From: JBBRBB01 sp038206235
GTDB taxonomy: Bacteria > Bacteroidota > Bacteroidia > Chitinophagales > Chitinophagaceae
Reading direction: 5' to 3'
NCBI GenBank assembly: GCA_038206235.1
Contig: JBBRBB010000044.1
Location: 1 to 23,420 of the forward strand
DNA: 23,420 nt
Each line of letters begins with the position of its first letter. The stretch's first letter is position 1. The translations under genes and the position numbers were made by a program. The notes under the pieces were generated by a model that made no database searches, was not told the origin of the DNA, and saw only the letters and a list, made by a program, of their open reading frames with translations. Of this stretch, positions 1 through 7,666 are shown piece by piece.

Positions 1-141
1 CCCTAATAATTCTTTAATATATTTTACATCTATTCCTTTTTCAAGCAAATGTGTAGCAAAGCTGTGGCGCAGACTATGAAAGCTCAAATCTTTTTTAATA
101 CCTGCCTGCTCTTTTGCACGCTGAAATATTTTTTGTGCACT
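1..141. repeat. Terminal inverted repeat, left copy (141 bp, exact)
   Basis: The reverse complement of these bases equals 23280-23420 with no mismatch. The first difference is at 142 (c) against 23279 (a). The repeat encodes the C-terminal catalytic part of a tyrosine recombinase. The identity ends abruptly at an odd length and both copies stop at the window edge, which suggests a shared assembly k-mer on top of a real gene duplication. Confidence 0.95.
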
Positions 142-709
142 CCGCTCAAGGTCTCTATCATCACAACAAAAAATAAAGGAGTGATCATTGGGGCCATCAA
201 CATCGAAAAAAATGTACACGACAGCAAAACATTACAACCCGCCCTGGAACAACAACAAAGACTAACGGGCATTGTTTTAAAAAATAATTTTGTTGACCCG
301 GGGATACTGCGGGGTGAGAGAAGTATTGGGAACAAAAATCGTTATACCCGATGCACCGGGCAAAGAGAGAACACCATATGAAAAACAAAAACTACGAAAA
401 GGATTTAAAAGAGAGCAGCGATAGAACCAAAAATTGGTCACCTGAAACAAGACCATCGCCTAAGTCGTAACTTTTACAAAGGAATCAAAGGAGATAATAA
501 TAATGTAATGCTTGCAGCAGCAGCTATGAACTTTAAAACAATGATGAACAAGTGGAAACTAAATCCACTTTTATTTTCGTTCCGTTTTTTTAAAGCCGTT
601 TTTCATCTCATCAAAACACAACATGAAAACTTTCTTAACCCTTCTTACAACAAAATTGAGTCTTTAAGGGTTGACTATGTATTATGGGCCCGATAATTAA
701 TTCGCTCAT
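1..709 (-). pseudogene. Disrupted tyrosine recombinase copy (runs off left edge)
   Basis: On the minus strand, ATG at 707-709 begins MSELIIGPIIH, nearly the same as the start of the intact recombinase at 22362, but the frame stops after 24 codons. The 3' part (231-1) is open for 77 codons after an in-frame TAA at 232-234. It carries the recombinase C-terminal HSLRH box (HxxR motif) and then GIDVKYIKELLG. Bases 1-141 are identical to the right-hand gene. Just upstream, weak similarity persists with a small indel (FIFCCDD..LERSAQK against YLFTGPDG..SERSAQK). About 350 bp fewer separate the two conserved ends than in the intact copy. The stretch from about 240 to 677 matches nothing I recognise; it holds a 7-bp hairpin at 550-570 and no convincing gene. 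I read this as a decayed paralogue whose middle was deleted or replaced. The catalytic Tyr would lie beyond the window. Confidence 0.75.
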
Positions 710-740
710 TGGGTACAGACAAAGCCCTAAACTAAAAAAA
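678..740 (-). repeat. Recombinase 5' repeat block, left copy
   Basis: The reverse complement of these 63 bases matches 22331-22393 with five differences. The block covers the last 31 bases before the recombinase ATG and the first codons. It shows that the left-edge sequence derives from a full gene with its own upstream region and is not only a shared 3' end. Confidence 0.85.
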
Positions 741-1040
741 ATTTTTGCATAATGCAAAGTTTGCAAACGGCAGCCTGCACTTATGCATTCTCAATATTCA
801 CTTATGCGGCAGGCAAAGGACTGCTTCGATACGCCCCGTTCATGTCAGCATACCAAACGCCAGTATCAAAAAAAAATTTTGTAAGAAGGTAATTTTCGGG
901 CAGGCTATAAAAAACTGCAGCCCGGCTCATAAAAAATAAAAAAAGATTTTTCATTCCACATTCCACATTCAATATTCAACATTACCTTTAAGGCAATTAT
1001 TTTCTTCACTCATTTTTTCTAACTCTAACACACAATAATT
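741..1040. other. Non-coding leader region of citrate synthase
   Basis: No gene is seen. Near 952-981 the sequence is a loose ATTCCACATT/ATTCAACATT repeat. A weak -7-like TACCTTTA lies at 983-990, with no matching TTTG upstream, so the citrate synthase promoter cannot be placed with confidence. Confidence 0.5.
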
Positions 1041-2363
1041 ATGGGCGTATTAAAAGACACTTTTAAAGAAAAAGCAGACATTGCTGCGGCACAAATAAAG
1101 GATTTATTAAAAGAGCATGGCGATAAAAAAATTGGCGAGGTAATGCTTTCGCAGGTATACCAGGGCATGCGCAGCATTACAGGCCTGGTAACAGAAACAA
1201 GCCTGCTCGATGCGCAGGATGGTATTCGCTTTCGAGGGTATTCAATTCCCGAATTAAAAGAAAAGCTTCCTAAAGCGCCAAAGGGAAGCGAGCCTTTGCC
1301 CGAAGGATTATTTCACCTAATGCTTATTGGTGAATTGCCAACAGAAGAAGAAGCGAACTATATTACATCAGTATGGCAGCGCAGAAGCCATGTGCCCAAT
1401 CATGTATTTCATACCATTGATGCGCTGCCCTTAACAGCACACCCGATGACGATGTTTGTAACCGGAATTATGGCGTTGCAAACTGAGAGCAATTTTTCTA
1501 AAAAATATGCAGAGGGTATGAGCAAGAAAGATTATTGGGATGCAATGTTTGATGATGCGATGGATTTAATTGCACGCCTGCCGCGTATAGCCGCTTATGT
1601 GTATCGCAGAAAGTATAAAGATAATGATCACATTCAACCAAACGGTTTGCTAGACTGGGCGGGAAATCTTGCACACATGATGGGCTACGAAGATGAGAGC
1701 TTTAAAGAACTGATGCGATTGTATATGACGATACATGCAGACCATGAGGGCGGAAATGTTTCTGCACATGCCACACATCTTGTAGGCTCTGCATTAAGCG
1801 ACCCATACTTAAGCCTGGCAGCTGGTATGAACGGGCTTGCAGGTCCGCTGCACGGGCTTGCCAACCAGGAAGTCATTAAATGGATATTTGAAATGCGTGA
1901 AGAGTTGGGAACCGAATCTCCCTCGAAAGAACAAATTGCAGAATATGTAAAGAAAACTCTTACTGCAGGTAAAGTGGTTCCGGGTTATGGTCATGCGGTA
2001 TTACGAAAAACAGACCCGCGGTTTACTGCACAAATGGAATTTGGAAAAAAGCATATGCCCGATAATCCGCTAGTGCAAACGGTTTGGAATATTTATGAAG
2101 TAGTGCCGCCCATTTTACAATCCTTAGGAAAAATAAAAAATCCATGGCCAAATGTTGATGCGCATAGCGGCGCCTTGCTTGTTTATTATGGAATGCAGGA
2201 ATATGAATTCTACACCGTGCTCTTTGGAGTAAGCCGCGCTTTGGGTGTGATGGCAAGTCTTTGCTGGGACAGAGCCTTAAACTTTCCGCTGGAACGTCCG
2301 AAGTCTGTTACTACCGAGGCTGTAAAATTATGGCTTGAAGGGAAGGAAGAAATTTGGGAATAG
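1041..2363 (+). CDS. gltA: Citrate synthase, mitochondrial-like type
   Basis: Condenses oxaloacetate and acetyl-CoA to citrate in the cytoplasm, the entry step of the TCA cycle. The 440-residue protein has the full set of catalytic residues of the type I enzyme: His271 in GPLHGLANQEV, His318 in GYGHAVLRK and Asp373 in NVDAHSGALL. Oxaloacetate-binding Arg327 (KTDPR) and Arg399 (VSRALG) are also present. The segment HADHEGGNVSAHATHLVGS (232-250) is close to the animal mitochondrial enzyme and unlike the allosteric hexameric E. coli type, so a dimeric, NADH-insensitive enzyme is inferred. The start is ATG after an AT-rich stretch without a clear Shine-Dalgarno sequence, as is common in Bacteroidota. 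The gene stands alone; the next gene is convergent. Length and motifs are normal and nothing suggests transfer. Confidence 0.97.
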   Translation: MGVLKDTFKEKADIAAAQIKDLLKEHGDKKIGEVMLSQVYQGMRSITGLVTETSLLDAQDGIRFRGYSIPELKEKLPKAPKGSEPLPEGLFHLMLIGELPTEEEANYITSVWQRRSHVPNHVFHTIDALPLTAHPMTMFVTGIMALQTESNFSKKYAEGMSKKDYWDAMFDDAMDLIARLPRIAAYVYRRKYKDNDHIQPNGLLDWAGNLAHMMGYEDESFKELMRLYMTIHADHEGGNVSAHATHLVGSALSDPYLSLAAGMNGLAGPLHGLANQEVIKWIFEMREELGTESPSKEQIAEYVKKTLTAGKVVPGYGHAVLRKTDPRFTAQMEFGKKHMPDNPLVQTVWNIYEVVPPILQSLGKIKNPWPNVDAHSGALLVYYGMQEYEFYTVLFGVSRALGVMASLCWDRALNFPLERPKSVTTEAVKLWLEGKEEIWE

Positions 2364-2410
2364 ATATTTTTTTATGTACCGGACAGCATTGCTACTATGA
2401 TGCTGCTCTT

Positions 2411-2425
2411 CCCGCCAACGGCGGG
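2411..2425. other. Small GC-rich hairpin after citrate synthase
   Basis: CCCGCC (2411-2416) and GGCGGG (2420-2425) form a perfect 6-bp stem with a 3-base loop. It lies 48 bases after the citrate synthase stop. No T-run follows directly, so it is a weak terminator candidate at best. Confidence 0.45.
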
Positions 2426-2459
2426 ACACTTCATCGTTCTGAATTTTATTGAATTTTTT

Positions 2460-2539
2460 TTGAACCACAAAGACACTAAGGGCACAAAATATCACTAAGC
2501 CTTAGTGTAACTTCGTGTCTTTGAGACTTAGCGGTTCAA
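2460..2539. repeat. Palindromic interspersed element overlapping the bioB 3' end
   Basis: The outer arms TTGAACC (2460-2466) and GGTTCAA (2533-2539) enclose imperfect inner arms AAAGACAC / GTGTCTTT and, at the centre, CACTAAG-C-CTTAGTG (2493-2507). The nested palindrome resembles small dispersed repeats seen in many bacterial genomes. The bioB stop codon (2504-2502) and its last twelve sense codons fall inside the right half. It may also act as a bidirectional hairpin between the convergent citrate synthase and bioB genes. Confidence 0.7.
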
Positions 2540-3539
2540 ATCTTTCATAAGCAAAATTTGCTTTATGTTTCTTTTCCTCTTTAAATGCTTCTCTGGGTTT
2601 TAAGCCAAGCAACTGAAACATGGCATTGTCTTCTTCAAAGGAAGGATTAGGTGTAGTTAATAATTTATCTCCGGCAAAGATTGAGTTTGCGCCTGCAAGA
2701 AAGCAAAGCGCCTGGTCGGCTGCACTCATCTCTGTACGGCCTGCACTTAATCGCACCATTGTTTTGGGCATCAGTATTCTTGCAGTGGCAATCATTCTTA
2801 TCATATCCCAAATATCTGCCTTGGTATTGTTTTCAAGCGGCGTTCCTTTTATTGCAACCAGCGCATTTACTGGTACACTTTCAGGATGCTGCGGCATAGT
2901 TGCTAACGTATGCAGCATGTTGGTGCGGTCTTCATGCGTTTCTCCTAAACCAATAATTCCTCCACAACAAACTGTAACTCCACTCTTGCGAACATGGTCG
3001 AGAGTTTGTAATCTGTCGTTATAAGTTCTGGTTGTAATTATTTCGCTGTAATATTCTTTTGATGTATCCAGGTTATGATTGTATGCATACAGGCCTGCAT
3101 CAGCAAGCTTCTGCGCCTGTTGCTCTGTAAGCATTCCGAGTGTGCAGCATACTTCCATTCCCATTTCGTTCACCCCTTTCACCATATCGAGCACACGATT
3201 GAAATCTTTATTATCACGCACTTCACGCCATGCAGCGCCCATGCAGAAACGGGTGCTGCCCGCATCTTTTGCTTTCTGCGCATACGCAAGCACTTCTTCT
3301 TTTTTCATAAGCGCCTGCACTGTGACGCCGGTATTGTAACGTGCAGCCTGCGGGCAATAGGCGCAATCTTCTACACAGCCTCCTGTTTTAATACTTAACA
3401 ATGTGCATACCTGCACTTCTGCAGTGTCATTGTATTTTCTGTGAACAGAAGCAGCCTGGAATATAAGCTCTAAAAGGGGGCTGTTGTAAATTTTCTGTAT
3501 TTCATTTATTGACCAATCGTTGCGAATCGAAGTGTTCAT
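2502..3539 (-). CDS. bioB: Biotin synthase
   Basis: Radical-SAM enzyme that inserts sulfur into dethiobiotin, the last step of biotin synthesis. I chose ATG at 3539 (345 residues); an in-frame TTG seven codons upstream overlaps the likely promoter. The radical-SAM cluster motif is Cys55, Cys59 and Cys62 (GGCVEDCAYC). Probable ligands of the sulfur-donating [2Fe-2S] cluster are Cys99 (RFCMGAAWR), Cys131 (EVCCTLG), Cys191 (TVCCGGIIGLGE) and Arg263 (VRLSAGR). The family signature YNHNLDTS is at 153-160. The tail FEPLSLKDTKLH is encoded by the palindromic repeat at 2460-2539, so it is probably an acquired C-terminus beyond the conserved fold. No other biotin gene is next to it. A -7 element lies at 3558-3565 and a tandem-repeat array directly behind that. 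Confidence 0.96.
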   Translation of the reverse strand: MNTSIRNDWSINEIQKIYNSPLLELIFQAASVHRKYNDTAEVQVCTLLSIKTGGCVEDCAYCPQAARYNTGVTVQALMKKEEVLAYAQKAKDAGSTRFCMGAAWREVRDNKDFNRVLDMVKGVNEMGMEVCCTLGMLTEQQAQKLADAGLYAYNHNLDTSKEYYSEIITTRTYNDRLQTLDHVRKSGVTVCCGGIIGLGETHEDRTNMLHTLATMPQHPESVPVNALVAIKGTPLENNTKADIWDMIRMIATARILMPKTMVRLSAGRTEMSAADQALCFLAGANSIFAGDKLLTTPNPSFEEDNAMFQLLGLKPREAFKEEKKHKANFAYERFEPLSLKDTKLH

Positions 3540-3557
3540 AATTATTGTTTGCGGCAA

Positions 3558-3565
3558 CAAATTTA
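3558..3565 (-). promoter_or_regulatory. bioB -7 promoter element
   Basis: Read on the minus strand this is TAAATTTG, a perfect match to the Bacteroidota -7 consensus TAnnTTTG, 18 bases before the bioB ATG. No TTTG is present 19 bases further upstream. The -33 position instead falls in the TTAGGAA repeats at the edge of the tandem array. Confidence 0.5.
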
Positions 3566-3796
3566 GGAATTAGGAATTAGGAATTGGAAATTATGAGGTA
3601 GGAAGTAGGAAGTAGGAAGTAGGAAGTAGGAAGTAGGGAGTAGGGAGTAGGGAGTAGGGAGTAGGGAGTAGGGAGTAGGGAGTAGGGAGTAGGGAGTAGG
3701 GAGTAGGGAGTAGGGAGTAGGGAGTAGGAAGTAGGGAGTTGGGAGTAGAAAGTAGGAAGTAGGGAGTTGGGAGTAGAGAGTAGGGAGTAGGAATGA
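3564..3796. repeat. Period-7 tandem repeat array (TAGGRAG)
   Basis: Heptamers run in phase for about 230 bases. Degenerate TTAGGAA-like units lie at 3564-3598, then about 28 units start at 3599: five TAGGAAG, about a dozen TAGGGAG, then mixed variants (TTGGGAG, TAGAAAG, TAGAGAG). No spacers separate the units. Open frames through the array exist only because the unit lacks stops; their Leu-Pro-Thr-Ser-Tyr repeats are not credible proteins. Copy number in such arrays is prone to slippage. Confidence 0.95.
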
Positions 3797-3808
3797 CTCA
3801 CTTAGAAT

Positions 3809-3840
3809 AAACCTCACAAGTTTTGAAAACTGTGAGGTTT
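3809..3840. repeat. Strong hairpin between two tandem arrays
   Basis: AAACCTCAC (3809-3817) pairs with GTGAGGTTT (3832-3840), and AGTTTT (3819-3824) with AAAACT (3826-3831), leaving one bulged A. It sits downstream of ugd, read leftward, and could end that transcript, although only a weak T-run follows. AACCT-type palindromes of this kind look like a dispersed element. Confidence 0.7.
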
Positions 3841-3841
3841 T

Positions 3842-3957
3842 ACTGACTTATGATTTGATGACTTCATGACTTCATTGACTTCATTGACTTCATGACTTCA
3901 TGACTTCATGACTTCATGACTTCATTGACTTCATGACTTCAATGACCCTATTGACTT
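3842..3957. repeat. Tandem repeat array TGACTTCA(T)
   Basis: About a dozen 8- or 9-base units TGACTTCA or TGACTTCAT run up to and just into the ugd stop codon (3958-3956). The first and last units are degenerate (TGATTTGA, TGACCCTAT). The mixture of 8- and 9-base units suggests growth by slippage. Confidence 0.9.
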
Positions 3958-5275
3958 ACTTGCAAAACCCGATGCAATGATATTCGAAGCCGCGTTCTGC
4001 TAATTCATCGGGATGATAAATATTTCGTCCATCGAATATTGCATTGCCGCGCATATTTTGTTTTATTTCATCCCAATCGGGCAAGCGAAATTCAGGCCAT
4101 TCGGTTACCAATACAAGTGCATCAGCATTTAAGGCAGCGGCTGGTCCATCTTCAGCATACGTAATTCTGCCATTTAAAATATGTCTTGCTTCATTCATTG
4201 CAACAGGGTCGTAAGCCTGCACTTTTGCGCCCGCTGCAAGCAGTGCCTCTATAAGCACAAGAGAAGGCGCTTCACGCATGTCATCTGTTTTGGGCTTGAA
4301 AGATAAACCCCATATTGCAAAAACCTTGTCTTTAATATTGTTTTCAAAATGCGTGTAAATTTTTTTTATCATCACTTTTTTCTGGTCATCATTTACGGCA
4401 TCTACCTGCTTTAGAATTCGCAGCGGATAATTAAAATCCTCCGCTATGCGTATCAATGCCTTTACATCTTTAGGAAAACAAGAGCCGCCATAACCAATGC
4501 CGGGATAAATAAAACGATTACCGATACGCGGATCGCTGCCGATACCGTTGCGCACTTCGTTTACGTTTGCACCAACGAGCTCGCAGAGATTTGCAATATC
4601 GTTCATAAAAGAAATTTTTGTTGCAAGCATGGCATTGGCTGCATACTTCGTCATTTCTGCAGATGGTATATCCATAAAAAGAATGGGGTGACCATTTAAA
4701 ACAAAGGGGTCGTATAATTTATGAAGCAGGTCTTTTGCTTTTTCAGTTTCAACGCCAATTACAATTCTGTCAGGCTTTAAAAAATCATCCACAGCGGCAC
4801 CTTCTTTTAAGAACTCAGGATTTGCGGCAACATCAAAATCAATATCGGCATTTCTTTCTTTTAAGGCATTGATAATAGATGCTTTTACTTTTGCTGCAGT
4901 ACCAACCGGCACAGTGCTTTTGGTAACAACAATGAGATAGCCATTCATAAATGTTCCAATATCATCGGCAACCTTTAATACATATTGCAGGTCTGCGCTG
5001 CCATCTTCACCGGGCGGTGTGCCTACGGCAATAAAAGCAATCTTTGCACCAATGATAGATTCTTCCAAGCTGGTGCTAAAATGCAGCCTTCCTTTTTTGG
5101 TATTGCGCTCAAAAATTTCATCGAGACCGGGTTCATAAATGGGTATGATGCCCTGTTTAAGGTTGTTTATTTTTTCTTCATTTACATCAACACAAATTAC
5201 ATCTGTGCCTATCTCCGCAAGGCAGGCTCCCGTTACAAGACCAACATAGCCGGTGCCAACAACAACGATTTTCAT
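3956..5275 (-). CDS. ugd: UDP-glucose 6-dehydrogenase
   Basis: Oxidises UDP-glucose to UDP-glucuronate with two NAD+, supplying uronic acid for surface glycans. The 439-residue protein has the N-terminal NAD-binding motif GTGYVGLVTG (7-16), the middle-domain segment EMTKYAANA with Lys210 and Asn214, and the catalytic Cys266 in GYGGSCFPKD. The C-terminal UDP-binding domain follows (KPKTDDMREAPS). Length is normal for the family. The start is ATG; the stop touches a tandem array. A consensus promoter at 5425-5455 gives it a transcript of its own, with a leader of about 140 bases, though read-through from the sulfotransferase upstream is possible. In this context it argues that the glycan contains glucuronate or a sugar made from it. 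UDP-N-acetylmannosamine or GDP-mannose dehydrogenases are relatives, but the motifs fit UDP-glucose dehydrogenase best. Confidence 0.95.
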   Translation of the reverse strand: MKIVVVGTGYVGLVTGACLAEIGTDVICVDVNEEKINNLKQGIIPIYEPGLDEIFERNTKKGRLHFSTSLEESIIGAKIAFIAVGTPPGEDGSADLQYVLKVADDIGTFMNGYLIVVTKSTVPVGTAAKVKASIINALKERNADIDFDVAANPEFLKEGAAVDDFLKPDRIVIGVETEKAKDLLHKLYDPFVLNGHPILFMDIPSAEMTKYAANAMLATKISFMNDIANLCELVGANVNEVRNGIGSDPRIGNRFIYPGIGYGGSCFPKDVKALIRIAEDFNYPLRILKQVDAVNDDQKKVMIKKIYTHFENNIKDKVFAIWGLSFKPKTDDMREAPSLVLIEALLAAGAKVQAYDPVAMNEARHILNGRITYAEDGPAAALNADALVLVTEWPEFRLPDWDEIKQNMRGNAIFDGRNIYHPDELAERGFEYHCIGFCK

Positions 5276-5424
5276 AAATTAAATTTTGTTTTTTATGGGT
5301 ACTAATTAAAAAAAATACTACGTAAGCGGGGTAGCTCTTTCGTTGTGTTTTTATGATAGCAACATTTGTTATGATTAGCTTGCTGCATTTATTCAACAAA
5401 TTCTTTTGGGGAATAAAAGCATTG

Positions 5425-5455
5425 CAAAAATACTTTTCAATTTCCAATTTTCAAA
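5425..5455 (-). promoter_or_regulatory. ugd promoter, consensus Bacteroidota type
   Basis: On the minus strand TTTG (5455-5452), a 19-base spacer and TATTTTTG (5432-5425) form a full match to the -33/-7 consensus. The -33 box overlaps the last bases of the upstream sulfotransferase gene. The inferred start site near 5418 gives ugd a 5' leader of roughly 140 bases that holds no open frame I can support. Confidence 0.7.
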
Positions 5456-6380
5456 CCCCTATTATTTTGCCGTGCTGTTTCCATGCAGAAAGGTCTCTGC
5501 CAATGATGCTTTCAAGCTCCTGAATATCTTTCCAAAAAATATTGTAAGCAAACAGCTTGTCTTCTGCTGATATCTTAGGTTTTTTTTCTTCTGTTCTTAA
5601 AACAGGCTTTAATAAGTTCTGAGCAAATACGGGCAGATATTTTTTTACATTCTTCACTCTTGTTTTTCCAAACAGGTTGAATAAAGTCTTTAACCGAACT
5701 TTTTTATGCTTGTTTACAGCTTCTGTTTTTATATGGGTAAAACCGGCGTCAACATTGAGAAAAACAAAAATATCACGCAGGGTTTTTTTAAGATCATTTT
5801 TCAAATCATCCATCAAAATAATTTTTATCTGGCTATCATTAAATCTTTCACGGTAGCATTTCAATTGTTCTGCATACATGCTGCCTTCAATGTAGGTGCG
5901 ATAAACAATCTGATTGCGGTTGTTTAGTGCATCCTGATCTTTCAGCCATAATCTTTCACCTTCATCGCCTTGAAATCTTACGGTTTTTCTTTGTTCGAGA
6001 TTTAGCTTTAGCGCTTCCCTGAATGAATTTTTTTCACCCCCTTTTGCACGTCGCATTGCCCACCCGGAGAATGCCCGCTCAACAGGATCCCGGAAGCAAA
6101 ATAGTAATTTCATTTCAGGGAAATGTTTCTTAATACGGTCTGCTACAAAAGGAAGAAAGGAATAAGTAGGTGTGCCTTCGCCAATTGCTTTTTCATCTTT
6201 TACCTCCGTAAAAAATTTTTCGTATTGCGAAAGGTCTTCAGAATAATTATTATCAAGAAAGCGTGTTTCTTTAATTGCAGACATGTATATCTGCGGGTGC
6301 TGACTTAAATAATAGTGCAGCGATGTAGATGCCGTTTTTGGAGGACCAACAATTAAAAAATCAGGGAGCTTTTTGCTCAT
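5451..6380 (-). CDS. PAPS-dependent sulfotransferase, heparan-sulfotransferase-like
   Basis: Expected to transfer sulfate from PAPS to a sugar hydroxyl or amine. The 309-residue soluble protein has the 5'-phosphosulfate-binding loop VGPPKTASTSL (11-21, Lys15). A KETRFL segment (37-42) matches the KEPxFF segment of carbohydrate sulfotransferases. The 3'-phosphate-binding motif is FRDPVERAFSGW (96-107, Arg97 and Ser105). The order and spacing are those of the heparan-sulfate N/O-sulfotransferase type (Sulfotransfer_1). It differs from the two sulfotransferases at 9962-11870, so a different acceptor position is likely. It follows a GT4 glycosyltransferase by 34 bases, probably in one operon. The ATG at 6380 puts the PAPS loop at the usual distance from the N-terminus. 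The acceptor cannot be told from sequence. Confidence 0.92.
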   Translation of the reverse strand: MSKKLPDFLIVGPPKTASTSLHYYLSQHPQIYMSAIKETRFLDNNYSEDLSQYEKFFTEVKDEKAIGEGTPTYSFLPFVADRIKKHFPEMKLLFCFRDPVERAFSGWAMRRAKGGEKNSFREALKLNLEQRKTVRFQGDEGERLWLKDQDALNNRNQIVYRTYIEGSMYAEQLKCYRERFNDSQIKIILMDDLKNDLKKTLRDIFVFLNVDAGFTHIKTEAVNKHKKVRLKTLFNLFGKTRVKNVKKYLPVFAQNLLKPVLRTEEKKPKISAEDKLFAYNIFWKDIQELESIIGRDLSAWKQHGKIIGV

Positions 6381-6414
6381 GTGAAAACCGGTGTTTTAGG
6401 CTGTAAAAATAGTA

Positions 6415-7524
6415 TTAGCTGTGATACAGCGCATCATATTCTGCTGCGCAACTTTCTATGCTGAATTCTTTTTTATATAATTCTTTTCCGTTTTGTTTGA
6501 TTACCTCAAGTTCGGGGGAAGCAGTTTTTAAATATGCTTTTAAAGCGGCAAGATAACTTTCATAGCTTACATCGGCAGATAAAAAACCGATGTCTTTATT
6601 TACAATATTTTTTACGCCGCCTACGGGGGTGCAAACAGGAATTACCCCGGCAGAAAGCGCTTCGAGCAAACTGATGGGTAAGCCCTCAAAAATGGAGGAG
6701 AGAAGAAATGCATCAGCATTGAGATAATAATCGCCTACATTTTTTATTCTGCCAATGAAATAAACATTTGGCGGTTTGTTTTGGTTTAGCTGGCGATATA
6801 ATTTTTCATCGTCGGGGGCATAATCTCCAATGATTAAAGCGATTACATTTTCGCCTTCCTTTCCAAGCGTTCTCATGCACTCTATTAATAGCTGCTGATT
6901 TTTTTGCTTACTTATTCTTGCAATATTCAGAAGGACTTTTGTATCGGTATTTTTCTTTAGCTTATTAATTAATTCTGCAACTTCATTTATTGCAAATGAT
7001 GACCGCACGGGTATAGACCCATTATTAATTAGTGTTGTAATAATAATGCCATATTCTTTTACGGCGCTTTTAAAAACCTCTTCTGAAATAGTAACGGGAT
7101 GAATAATTTTTTTATTGAAAAAATATTTGTATGCCATTCTGCCGTGCCAGGGACTATCTCTTTTTGCAAGATTATGTATGGTGTGAACTTTTTTAAATAG
7201 ATGATTTTTAATTTTAAGGTATGCTCTGAAACAGTAATAACCTGAATGCAAATGCGTGTGAACAACATCGGGTTTCAGCTTTTCAAGCAAATGATAAACA
7301 CGGCTGAATATTTTTAAATCGGGACCCTGGCGTTTACCGAGTGTTATAAATTTAATTTTTTTATCAAGCAGGTCAAGGGGTAAATGTTTAGGAGTGTGGT
7401 CGTATAAAGAAACAAGCGTAACATCATAGTCAGGGTTTTTTACCAGTTCATTGCATAGCTCAATACAAAAAACTTGTGCTCCTCCCCAGCCTAAAGCAGG
7501 TACCATTTGTACAATCTTAAACAT
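6415..7524 (-). CDS. GT4-family glycosyltransferase
   Basis: Retaining GT-B glycosyltransferase, predicted to add a sugar from a nucleotide donor to the lipid-linked glycan at the cytoplasmic face. The 369-residue protein starts with the GT4 pattern PALGWGGAQVF (9-19). The acceptor-side segment DVVHTHLHSGYY is at 86-97. The donor domain has ARISKQKN (202-209, phosphate-binding Arg203 and Lys208) and the EX7E motif Glu280-GLPISLL-Glu288, followed by PVGG. No membrane segment is seen. It lies 34 bases before the sulfotransferase at 5451-6380. A 380-base gap with a MITE-like element separates it from cysQ, so it may begin a new transcript (see 7667-7674). Donor and linkage cannot be predicted. 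Confidence 0.92.
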   Translation of the reverse strand: MFKIVQMVPALGWGGAQVFCIELCNELVKNPDYDVTLVSLYDHTPKHLPLDLLDKKIKFITLGKRQGPDLKIFSRVYHLLEKLKPDVVHTHLHSGYYCFRAYLKIKNHLFKKVHTIHNLAKRDSPWHGRMAYKYFFNKKIIHPVTISEEVFKSAVKEYGIIITTLINNGSIPVRSSFAINEVAELINKLKKNTDTKVLLNIARISKQKNQQLLIECMRTLGKEGENVIALIIGDYAPDDEKLYRQLNQNKPPNVYFIGRIKNVGDYYLNADAFLLSSIFEGLPISLLEALSAGVIPVCTPVGGVKNIVNKDIGFLSADVSYESYLAALKAYLKTASPELEVIKQNGKELYKKEFSIESCAAEYDALYHS

Positions 7525-7666
7525 ATTGTTTCGATAGACGTTGTTTAATGCTGTTTAAACATGCCGGTATAAAATAATTTAGTATCAATTTTTATTTAAA
7601 AATATTTTATTTAAAAATGGATGTTTAAATACTATCAGGTTTTATACTTTAGCCAGATAATCTTTA

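Noticed and set aside
2411..2425. Hairpin as a definite terminator of citrate synthase
   Set aside because: The stem is good but is not followed by a T-run, so it is listed only as a hairpin.
2620..3024. 134-codon plus-strand frame
   Set aside because: It is antisense to bioB in the region of conserved cluster ligands; no independent support.
3563..3817. Open frames encoding Leu-Pro-Thr-Ser-Tyr repeats in the period-7 array
   Set aside because: They exist because the heptamer has no stop in these frames. The peptides are pure repeat translations without a start context or any domain.
3564..3957. Possible CRISPR array
   Set aside because: Units are 7-9 bases long and directly adjacent, without spacers, and no cas gene is near.
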